From positions 13,283,358-13,347,357 of the forward strand of contig CM024171.1 of the NCBI GenBank assembly GCA_013433145.1: 64,000 bases of DNA, in the 5' to 3' direction. Source of the DNA: Ascaris suum. Taxonomy: Eukaryota; Nematoda; Chromadorea; Rhabditida; Ascarididae. The position numbers were made by a program, and so were the translations under genes. This document shows positions 11,801 to 23,000 of this stretch, piece by piece. Under the pieces are notes generated by a model. It was not told where the DNA came from. It did not search any database and saw only the letters and a list, made by a program, of their open reading frames with translations. Positions within the stretch are counted from its first letter, which is position 1. The number at the start of each line of letters is the position of its first letter.

Positions 11801-13756
11801 TATGATGCCGATTGCTACTTTCTTACCAAATATAGCCAAGTGCTTACGCCATTCTCTCAATTTAATCGCCTTCTTAGCAATCCTGCCGGACCAGGTATGT
11901 TGACGTTTATCTCAAATATCAGTGCAGCTGTGATCCGCTCAGGTATAGTGCTCAGGTATATCAACGGTGGCATCATTGGCCAAACATCCATACAGGAAGT
12001 TTATTTATCGAAAACATTAGCTCATTATACTCATTCCAATGCTATTATATGAAACTCCATAAAGATGGCCGGAAAATGTCTTGAAAAACACAAATATTAT
12101 CTTAAAGAAAAAAGTTACCCCATCGAGAGGCGAATAGCAAGGTTGTTTTGGAATGAGGCGATCATCACACGGTGGAATGAACATCCAAATCAATTAACGA
12201 TTCGATATTCATCTAGAATTCATTTGAAAGGAAAAACATCAAATAAAAAATAATCTTTAAAGATATTTCCACCAACTTTTTAATCAAATGAGATATAAAA
12301 TATTAAAAGTTGCTTGCAAAACTAGGATGGATTGCTTTTATTTTCGCAATCAATGACGGTATTGTGCGGTACTTATAATGCCAATAATATGACTAGGCGA
12401 CAATAGTATAATATAAGATAGCAATAGAAAACTTGTGAAATAATATATATTTATAATAATTTCTGATTTGAAGAAAGAAATAATGATATGGAAATAGGGA
12501 AACTAAATTGGAAATTAAATTCTAATCTTTGTTGAGAAAAAACAAATATTGACCAAGAGTTTGTTTTATTAGCCAATTAAAATAGATTTTTGCATCTTTT
12601 GATCCCCGTGAAAATTTTGCGTGAAAAATTCACTCACCACTCGTAGTGAATTTGTTAAATTAATTTCATAATTTGTCAATTTATTTTCACTCAATGTTTG
12701 CCCATTAATTTTCAGTAGGCAGGAATTTCAACGGAAGGGTTTTTCTGAGTTGCAGCATCCTTAGGCAACGACTGTTTTATTTTAATTTTCCAAAATGAGT
12801 ACGATAAAAATCTAATTTCCGGATGTCCTCACTGATATGCATCCGGATTTTCCGGATGCGTATCAGCTTAGAATCATATTCGAGTAAACAATCCGAAAAA
12901 ATGGATGCGTTTTACGCTCTAAGGCATTCCATCCATATTATTTGGCTGTTTCAAAAATTTTCTCTTTTTGGTTCGTTCTTTTCCACATCGAATCAACACA
13001 CATGGACTCTGAAATTTGATAATGAGTGGAAATCATCCTTTGCCTAAACACAATTTGAGAACTTTGACGGCGATGTGTGATGCCCACAGATTCTGCATTC
13101 TGCACATATTTGTTGCTTCTTCTTTTGAAAGTTTTCCGGCGTTTCCAACCTGAACAATGAACGATTTCTATTGCGCCGGTTTATATTCCCCTCTTGTTGC
13201 ATTCATCTCTTATTTCATTTCTTCTCGTCTTTTATCCTCAACCCAGAGAGTGATTTTTTTTGCTTCTGTGGAATTTCCCTCATAAATTCGCTCGATGTCC
13301 TCGTTGAGGCATGCACTGATGTTCCTCAAGATCGTTCCGTTTGCAGTTCCTGATGTACCTATTTCAAGTTTCCGATCTTCTTAAGAACTACAAAGGCGCC
13401 TTTGAGTGATCGCTAAAGTCAGTTGACCCCATCTTAAAAAAAGAGATAGGGAAGTGATCGTTTACTGAATGACGGATAACTGATTCCCGTTTGAAGTATA
13501 TTTCGCAGCTCCATGCTTATGCAAGAACCCGTGACAGACTATTACTAAAAGAGAACATCTTTCAGCACAAATAGCTTCACGAATATTGCCAACCGTACCA
13601 GCCGGAAGTGCTCCTGCAGGTGGAAACGAGGCTATCAGTGGAATGAGAGGAAAAGATGAAACCACTAGTGGCACAACTACTTCGCGGAGTGCATCCATGA
13701 AGAGTGAAAATTCCATAGTGACAACTAATTCGGGAAGCAATGTGTTCACCAACTAA
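8821..13756 (+). CDS. Small protein with two LIM domains (focal-adhesion/adaptor type)
   Basis: The exons are 8816-8967, 10255-10426, 10985-11083, 11763-11894 and 13566-13756. All phases match, giving 246 residues from ATG 8821. LIM domains bind zinc and act as protein-protein docking modules in adhesion, cytoskeletal and transcription complexes. LIM1 has C35-x2-C38, W60-H61-x2-H64, C67-x2-C70 and C93-x2-C96. LIM2 starts at PKC105-x2-C108 and continues W124-H125-x2-C128, C131-x2-C134, with D154-x2-C157 as the last pair, so Asp replaces the usual Cys. The C38-H61 spacing is 22 residues because of an extra IHEAAK-like piece at the exon junction. The fourth exon ends in a CCAG|GTATGT donor, and the last exon encodes a Ser/Thr-rich tail ending GSNVFTN. 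The acceptor tttttcag six bases before ATG 8821 allows trans-splicing. Tandem domains joined by a short PKC linker resemble paxillin-like proteins, but the exact family is inferred only. An exon in the long intron after 11894 may have been missed. Confidence 0.75.
9703..10020 (+). other. Unassigned open frame inside a LIM-gene intron
   Basis: A 100-codon frame contains a plausible globular stretch (LIALIGEGEKPEFVLVND) followed by basic sequence (RRRRLAKQQWGRR). The LIM1 halves splice together in phase without it. No splice sites or family were recognised. It may be a relic of inserted DNA, or chance; the minus frame through the same bases is also open. Confidence 0.2.
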
Positions 13757-13883
13757 GATTTCCTTCATTCATCCATTTGCAAATAGAAACTCTTTTTTCG
13801 CAAATGTGATGGTTCTCATTGTATTGTACTGCAAAGAACTTGAATGCATTGGTCTCCCTTATGTCTTATAAACCTTTTTGCCC

Positions 13884-13889
13884 AATAAA
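13884..13889 (+). terminator. AATAAA polyadenylation signal
   Basis: A canonical AATAAA lies about 130 bases after the LIM-gene stop codon on the same strand. Confidence 0.5.
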
Positions 13890-13899
13890 TTTTAGCACA

Positions 13900-16580
13900 A
13901 CACCTATGACGACAAGGGTTAATATATGGACATATCATTTGATCGATCTCGAAACGAATTGACGACCATGTGACCTGAGGTAGGTGAAGGGATGGCTCAC
14001 TCTCCGGATCCGCTATCTGGGTTGACGGCAACCACGTTGTACGTCAGGGAACTGCTTCTGTATAACAACCTAATGTGGACTTCTGCACCACATTGGCATC
14101 AACCTTTCCAAAGCTAGAGTGTATCAGTTATTGAATAGAATTCTTTGATTGAGGATTTTCCAGGAAACTCTCGGACTGCTATGACAAACTTCGCGGGCAA
14201 CGGAATAGATTAGTTGCACAACAAGCCCTTAGTCCATCCTTTTCATGTGTGACCAAAACAGCTGGCAATATATGGAAGTTCGCATTTTGTTCATTGATTA
14301 TTTTCAAAGGCTTCTAGTAAAAAAAAATGAAGTGTACAAAGACAGTTTATCTTAACCAGTCCATCCGTGTCATAAGTCTTTTAAAACATTTCCGCGCTTT
14401 ATAAACCAACCGCACAAGTAGGCGCATTTATCTCGTGTTTAAATATCGCTATGAATTTTTCTCTTAATTCAGAGCTGGTGTGCATGCGGAGCTGATGCAT
14501 ACTACCTATTATACCTGGGCTGCTATTTCTTCCAAGTTGAACTATTGAAAATGCATGAAAACAGTGTACAAATATGTCACGATAACATACTTCTGAGAAG
14601 TAAATAAACTTCCAAAGGGCATTAAACCGTTAGAATTGCAAATCAGACATTCTGTCGGCACCAACCGGCTGCACATTTTGGCGCTATTCAGCTTACGCAT
14701 TATGCTGGACAGTTAAAACTCAATGACAAAGCCATCGGCCGCGGGCGATATGCGAAAGAAGTTTTTAGTGATGCAGCTTCTGAGTCTTGGCACTTTGACC
14801 TTCCGCGGTTTTTCCAGACCCATATCCAATTTCTACTTAATGCGATATGCGCCAAATGATTTTGCACTGCAAAAGTGGTGGTTTGCTGAAATGTGTGCAT
14901 GTGCATGTATGAGGTAGGGCAGGAGGTTGGTGAAGCATGGGTAGGCGACGAGAAGAGAAAACAGGGGGCCGTCATATTGTTGTATAAGGGCATTATTGTA
15001 TTGTTTGGCGCAGTTCAAAATATTTATTTACCTTCTTTGTCGGATACATTTTATTTACGTTCATTTATAAAATTTATTAAACGCATTTAGGAAATCTCTC
15101 CTGCGGGCATATTCGACAACAGCGCATTTAGAGCGTTCAGGCAGTAAAATATAAGAGATCCGTCGTTCAGATGTTTTCACATTGTCGTTAGATTGGGCAC
15201 AAACCTACCAAATGGATTGCTGTTCAGAAACCTTCAGTGAGGGAGAGGGAGAAGTCGGGAGAGAGAAAAAAACGACGAATTTTCAGAACAACCCCTCTTA
15301 TTTTAGTTCTTTTCAATACTTCTATGAGCTACTTCTCATAAAATTGTAAGTTCCCACAGGTTTACGTCACTGTTTTGAATTGTTATTAGGAATAATCGAT
15401 TTTGCCGATCTCACCTACTCACACTATGGATCAAACTATTACATAGAATTCCAAGCAGTGAAAATCAATAAACGACTATAATTCGTCATATAAGTTTCAC
15501 AAATTATTTCCCTCAATCATTCGTTATCGTTATTTCTTTTCAGCACTTCTTTCGCATTTCTTATTTTTCGTCTTTTTCTTCAATTTTTCAAGGCTTTGCC
15601 TACAAATAGAATTGAATGGATCAACGATTTCTGCTCACTTAATGCATCAAAAACGCTCGTAATTGTTTTCATCGATTTTATACAATCCGCTGAAATATTG
15701 TACGAGAGCTGAAAATGAAGACGTTCTACCTCATAATTTATCGTAGAAGTCCGTTCCTAGACTTGATTTTTAAAAAAAATCAAATTAATCGAGTTAATTT
15801 GAAATTTAAAACTACCCAAAATCCTCTTCTCTTACACCAGCATCTGGTGAGGCTTATAATTGTGATGGACGACCACGCTGCTCTTGTGGGAATGACCACG
15901 TAGCGATTCTATTTGCACACAACCAACGACCTCAGTGATATTTATTCTCCTCTGCCCTATCATACTGCGCACTTTCTCTGCTTGTACGGTTATGTGTTTC
16001 ATCCCGTTTGGCATTGTTTATGTTGTCCTCCCTTATTTTGATGATTAGGCACGTTGCATTTTCCAGTCAGCCGGTTCAGTCAGTCTTCAGAAAACTCCTC
16101 TTCACAACTCGTCTCGTCTACACTGGCAGTGACGTTATGCTTATCTACTGAAGAAAAACACTCAACAAATTGTGAAGCTCTAATGGTTTCCCAAGCAATC
16201 AATGACATAACATTAACATTGCTTTCTCCTACAAAGTCGACCAATTGCATTAATCCTGAGAACAATTGTTTTTGGGTCTGTGCAGAGGAAACTGATCTTA
16301 CAAATTTTAGAGTTGTTGCCTGCTAATAAAGTTCGCATGGAATTGAATCATGACGAAAATGGAGAAAGGGACCCATGGACACCGAGCAATCTTCACCTAG
16401 ACTTTTGTGATCCAAAAATTAAAGCAGCCGCGTGGAGAAACAAAACACAGACTTAAACAAATATGCACAGACACGAAATCACCGTAGCACATCTTTTCAA
16501 AGATGAGCAAAAACGGCACAGTGAAAGACAGTAGTCTTTGCGTTCAGTTTTATCTTATTGCTAGCAATACCATGAGAAAC
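13900..16580. other. Intergenic stretch, no supported gene
   Basis: Only short frames without paired splice signals are present between the end of the LIM gene and the tail exon of the kinase gene on the opposite strand. The two genes converge here. Confidence 0.45.
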
Positions 16581-16589
16581 GGTAGTGTT

Positions 16590-17028
16590 CTATTTGTTCA
16601 GTGCTGTTGTTATGCTGCTAGCAGTAGCTAAGAAATCGATAAAACCGATCGATAAGAATGGAACATACGATGATCCATATTTAAGGCCGAACGTTTTGTG
16701 CTTCTTTTTGCAGCTCGTCGATTCATGCGAAGTAGGTTTCCGCAATCTCATATCCTGTGGGCCGCCTTGCGAGCGTTGTCGTTTTTGCGAGGTGTCTCGT
16801 TGAGGCTTGCCAGCCGATGTTGGTTGTGAGGCAAGTGGACTCGATTGATTAATGCGCCCAAAACATAATTGCGGGTTCGGGCGTTGTGCATTTACTTTTT
16901 GCATCGCATCGACTTGCGGAACTAATCCAACCTCTATTGGTGTGGTCGCTTTAGCTGCATCAACTCCTGTCGGTGTTGTCTTCAATGCGGCCGGTTGTAA
17001 AGCATTTGTAGTAGCAGGTGTGGACATC
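16590..17028 (-). CDS. C-terminal tail exon of the SH2 kinase
   Basis: This 145-codon frame follows a ttgcag acceptor. It joins exon 18341-18193 in phase 2 and extends the kinase beyond its catalytic domain. It starts MSTPATTNAL and is rich in Thr, Ala, Pro and Gln, then becomes basic (KPQRDTSQKRQRS, CKKKHKTFG) before a hydrophobic end. Basic, disordered tails occur in nematode kinases of this type, but the role here is unknown. It could also be a separate gene starting at its own ATG just after the acceptor. Confidence 0.6.
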
Positions 17029-20000
17029 CTGCAATAAATCTGACCATGCATGCGTTGCTTTCAAACGCGCCCTCTCCTCATGGGAGTTGTCAATGTGAGA
17101 CGATGGCTCATTCGATGTGTCCAGGACCTGGCCAAGTGACAGCAGCAGAATGATAACTTACCCGCAAGGACATGAACATGAACAATTTCGCCCTGAGAAT
17201 GCAGAGTTGCGCATCATGGACAGATCATGGGAGCAGGGTGAGAATGCAGAAGGAACCTCATCCTTTTATCCTACGAAAGTTCCCACCATTACCGGATACC
17301 ATAGCAATCTTTGCGCAAAGCAAATCTTGTAGAGCACTGCCGTACCCAAGAATGGGATGATTGCGATTCACGGTATTTTCTCTTTCCAGCCATCTAGGAA
17401 AGAAGAAATGTAAGAAGGACAGGACAGGCGCAACAGTTCTGCTTTATTTGCAAAAACTTAAAATTTCCATTTTCCTAGAAACTTTGATTCCTTCTCCATC
17501 GAAATATAAGGATTTTCGAACCTGAAAATCAATGAACGCCCTGTTCTCTCTAACAGCTCACCTCCATGGGTATGCTGATGCAGCATGTAAATGAATTAGG
17601 CTGGCCGATAGATGCACTAAATGCATATTGAAAACTGAGTGCCCATATCCTGAATGCAAACCAGTCAGAAGCAATGTTGCAGCAAATATCGTGATTTCCA
17701 CTTATTATATTTTCACTTTAGAGTACAGACTGACATTTGCAATATAAACCCTAATTCAACTTTCGTTGATAACCTCGCTAAGAACTGGATTGAGATCGTT
17801 CACAATAGTTAGGCATCGTTAACGATAAAACATTTTCAGCCTTTCCCTTAAAATGCTGAAAACATCCAAAACTCATTCAAATCACTTCATCGCTGTTATC
17901 TGGAGCTATTCAGAACTCTGCGTTACAACTCACGCAAATAAGAAATACCTACTCTACGTTCTACGTGCTCGAAACACCGAAAGAAAAGCGCTTTGTTTTC
18001 AAAGCCATCGAAAAGCCTTCAAATCAAAAGACCTCCTCAACGATGGCTAGCTATGGATCACCAATTTCGTGAATAAGTCCGAGACGTCTGTAGAGCAAGC
18101 TCGACAGGAATTTCTGCAAAAATTGTTAGAGTGGTAGGCAGCGTATATTCAGCGCCTGACACAAAATTCGTAAATACAGATCAACACGAAACCTGCCAAT
18201 TGCACTTCGCAATTCATTCGCTATTGTCGCTATAGCTGGTCTTGTATCTGGATTACCGACCATCATCTGTGCAAACACGTCCTTCGCCTTTGTTGGAGCA
18301 ACGTCTGGCAATCTTAGGCGATAACCGTGACGGACCTTTAACTGCCTTTACGTTACGACGCATTGTGACCCTTCATCAGTGAATAGCGAAATACATGGAG
18401 GTAGATGAGTTACAAAAGTGGAAAATTAGAATTTCCTTTAAACAGCAAACATCCTCAAGAATGAACATAACTCATTTTTCAAATATTGCACCTCTTCATC
18501 TTTGGAGGTAAGCACATTCACTATATTGGTATGCAGGTTGTTGCAGCCAAAGATGTTGACTCAGAGGCATCCACGATCAAATGTTGAAAAATCCCTACAC
18601 TTCTTGTGCAAAGCTGAAATATACTCATAAAATATGATTATCCCGACAATTTTGCTGCAGAGAAAATCCTTTCATTTCATCCTCAATAAATAAAAGAAAC
18701 GAAAAATGTCTTTTGAAATTCATTACTTTTTGTTTTCCCTTAGTGCAAAAATCTTTTATGAAGCAATCACTTATGCAGATATTGTATGCTTCTTAAATGC
18801 GAAAACTTTTATTTAATGCTATCGTATTTGCAATTCTTTATTACGGTCTAAAGCTTAAAGGACTCAGTTTTTTCTCACTTGGAATCATTAGCCAACTTAA
18901 ACTGTTTGTTTCTTTTTCTCGTGAAGTCATGAGTAATAATCAAAAAAATTCGATTTTCTTCCGGAATTTCCCAGTGATTTTTTCGTAATCCAGTTCAAGC
19001 AATTTCTTTAATAAATCGATAAGAAAATCAATTTTCGTTGAGTATTTTCCATCATATAGATGGCAGAGTGAACAGACTTTGGTTTTTGTTTCTATAGAGA
19101 GAAAAAAGCAGAAATAATACTATTTCTTTATATTGTATCATAAGAAAATCTTGTTAACACCATAAGTGACTCCAAGTGATTAACCTCTGCTCTGATTCTT
19201 TCATTGTTCCAACCTCGATACGGCTCCTCTTGTGCATTATAGAAAATTTCCCACATGAGAATACCAAACGCCCACACATCCGCTTTAGGTGTATAGACAC
19301 CTGTTGCAAACACCTGCAACGCTGTCCGTTATCTCGGCTAACGAAACCTTCATGCGCTCATCACCTGCGTTACCCCGCACTTAAGTATCGAGAGCACTTT
19401 CCTGTCCCGATAAAATGTCTCTCTTCCGGTCGCAGGAGTGATAAAACTGTTGTCGTCAAAAATGACGAGAAAGCGATTCGTTTCTAGTGCGCCATTACCT
19501 CAGGAGATTGTTCAATGGCTTGTGGTCATAAGGCTTGAAGGTGAGGGGATGCTAAAATTTTCAAGAATAACATGTCAGCTTTTGAGATAAAAATAGAGGA
19601 GAAAGCTGTATCGTCAAGAAGGAAAGAAAGAATTGCATCAATTTCTTCTGCCACCGTTAATCGGAAAAGAATAACAGTAATGAATAAAATTTATGCCCAT
19701 ATTTCTTGAAAAATATACAGCAACTTATCTCAGATTCAAAATGGCTATGTCCCCGTTGAGAAGACGTTTCATAGAAACAAGAATTGATCTCGGAGTCTAA
19801 CAATCCTAATTTTCGTTGTTTCTTCTGCAATTTTTCCAAACGTCGAGCAGTTTTCAAATATTGCGAGAATCGCTTATGCACCCGACTAGAATGAACACAT
19901 GCATATGCGTAAACACGGGATCGCTACCAACGTTGTTCAGACGCACTAGCGAACGCGTCTCAACAGGATCCGTCTTGGATCGTAAGAAGGTTCCAGATCG

Positions 20001-23000
20001 GGAGTTCCGTGTCCCATTTCTAAAAGGCTGTCGGATAGGAATTCACAGTTTTTTTGATTCTTATGCCCCAAATACTTGCCTTACAGGAGAAAAATTTTAT
20101 TTAAAATAGAAATGGAAACAATTGATTGACTCAGGTTGTTGTTACATAAGGATTTTTTTCTGAATAAACAGGTACTTAGATGCTGGTGCAAAGAAAGCCT
20201 TGCAATAGAATGCTCATGCAAATATTCGTTTAAAAGAGAAGGCGCATCAATGAAAGCGAACTTCCGGTGCAGTCCATCGTATTGGTGTCTTCTCGGTTGA
20301 AACCATTTGATATCGAATGCCTTTTTTCGACAATCCAAAATCACTCAGTTTCAGCATTCTACCACTATAGAGACAATTTCTTGCCGATATATCTCTGCAA
20401 TTATATACGACCTATTTAAAACGCGAATTCATTATCGTTAGGTAATTAATAGACGATGCAATTTGGACGCTCGTACGCAAATTTCAACAGCTACATCTTA
20501 TTGCTTTACCCTCCCCCCCCCCCCCCTACTAACTACTCCAAATCAGCCACTGCTAAAAACTTCCAAAATAGACGTCATGGCTTCCTTCTGAGCTATTCAT
20601 CAAGGTTGCCAAAAATTTTTGCTGAACATACATGAATTTGTGGAAGTAGGTTGTAAAAGGCCGGTCTAAAGCAATCGCCTTCCACAAGATGCTTATGGAA
20701 TTGACCAATTACACATGCAGTGAAGTATGTATCATTCTAGGATTTATTACTTATCGTGTAACATTTTGGGCATTTGTATCAGTGAATCACTTCCACAGGA
20801 AAAATCTTTTCAATTTTTTGTGCTGAAATAAAAAACTGTATTATGCGCTCTTGAAATATCTTCTTCGCTTTGTTCCATTTTGCAATGCAGCAGTGATAAA
20901 TATGAAAACACTTTCAACAAGTGGCCGCCCAAATACACACGTGCTTTTCCCCTCCCCAACCCGCCCGCCCGCTCCCGCCTTCCCGCTCCCCGCTAATAGT
21001 TGTTTCTAACATGCTGCCATCGTTGAGGAGGTCTTTTGTTTTGAAGGCTTTTCGATGGCTTTGATACCAAAGCGCTTTTCTTTTAGTGTTTCGAGCACGT
21101 AGAACGTAGAGTAGGTATTTCTTATTTGCGTGAGTTGTAACGCAGTTATTCATTCCTCCTCTAACATACTGTGCGTATAGTTGTTAGTTCACATTATAAA
21201 ATGTTTAACAAAAAACATCTTTCATTCCTAAAAACTTGAGGGCATTTGCGAAATTAGATGTAAACCACTATATATTAACCAGAACTTACCTATGCATGAC
21301 GGGTATAGCATGTAAGTATTCAATTCCGGTAGCCGCATCACAGCACATATTCATTCGCACTTCGACTGGTATTGTCGCACCTTTCTTTCTCAGGTATGTA
21401 TCGAGTGCACCTTCCTAAGAGTTTAAATTTATCCTCGTTTTGAATCTGAGCGATTTTCAAAAGATGCACAAGGATCTCATAGCGTTAATGGTGCAACTGC
21501 AGAAAGAGGCCTACGATGTAATCATTTATAGGTAAGTTCGTGTAAATTTCCAAACTACTGTGTCATGTGATATGAAATTTACATATCTAATATATAAGTG
21601 AATTTGAATACAATTGTAAAATATTGTGACGGCAGGATGCAGCGATCCTATCAGGTTTCGATTACCGAAACTTTTAGACTGACCTGAACATGCTCCATAA
21701 CAATAAGTAGAGGTTCATGATCGATGGCATATCCATAGAATCGGACGATATTCGGATGACGGAAGTCACGCATCATACGAGCTTCGGTCATCATCTCCTC
21801 TCGCTGTTTTCTATTTTGATTACTTACTTTTAGCTGAAATATTGTGCACTGCAGTCCACTCGTTGCTTTCATTAAACGAGTAAATTTTTTGGATCTGATA
21901 TTTATGGGAGCCAAAAACTTATTTATGAATGATCCGATTGACAATTATTCAAGATATCCTTATAACTAAGCGTAAAATGATGGCTGTCCCTATAATAAAT
22001 TATAAATTTTGCAAAACGAAACAACTAAAAAAAAAGACACATTTCACATTTTCAAAAATACCCCCTTCAGCCATTAGCAATAGACAAAATCGGTTGACAC
22101 CGATCGTAGCGCGAAATATGACTCGTACCGCATTCGAAATTTCGCGGCGCATTGTGCGTTATATGATCAGCAATGAAACTAAACAGTGCCACTTACTCAA
22201 TCCTCTAATGTAAATCATCGTTTTACTCGAAATTATATAAAAAACCACAACGATGGGCAACTTTAACACTACGAATGATTTTTTCTTTCTGATTTTACCC
22301 GTAAACCGCCGCTTGAACAGAGTGTAAATAACCTTCTTAGACTCCTCACTGTAAGTAAATGATGAAGAAAGAAAGTAAAACTGACGAGTTTAACTGCAAC
22401 ATAAACTCTGAAACTTGAAGTCGCCGAGAAACGCCCAAGGTGGACCTCTCCAAATGCCCCCTCGCCAATCTTCTTCAACAAGTCCACTTGATTGTGCCTC
22501 AACTCCCATGCCTGAAATGACACCTAAGTTTCATTTGCAAACGCTCTTACAAGTTATCGCTCATTCAGCATAGAAATGACGCTGATTTAAAATTTCTAAA
22601 TTTTCAAACCAAAGTGTTCTAATATCGGAAAATATACGCACATTATAGTCCCAATAAAAAACCATCAGAAACAATAACAAATAATATCAGCAGAAGAATG
22701 AAGGCAGAAAGGGATTAACACATTGAGCCGAGCCTATTCCACTTGAGTTTCTACTACTCAGATTTTATCCTACACAATTTCGGTTATGTGCGAATCAAAA
22801 CTCACCTAATACGATAGAAAGTGGCCTACACAAAATAAAAACTGATAGAATCTGAGTGCATTCGATGAAGCTTTTTTTGAAAACATCACTCGAATCTTTC
22901 GCCATCCTTGTAACATCACATTGGCCCAATAGTGCTCGATTATTGGATTCAAGAGATTCACCTGTCTTAAAATAGGATTTGTTAGTGTAATTTGCTCATG

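Noticed and set aside
13462..13768. Minus-strand frames of 96 and 63 codons
   Set aside because: Antisense to the last LIM-gene exon, which has a tttcag acceptor and joins in phase.
17853..18050. 65-codon plus frame and a similar minus frame at 20914-21153
   Set aside because: The similarity comes from the 130-base inverted repeat, not from a duplicated gene; neither has splice support.
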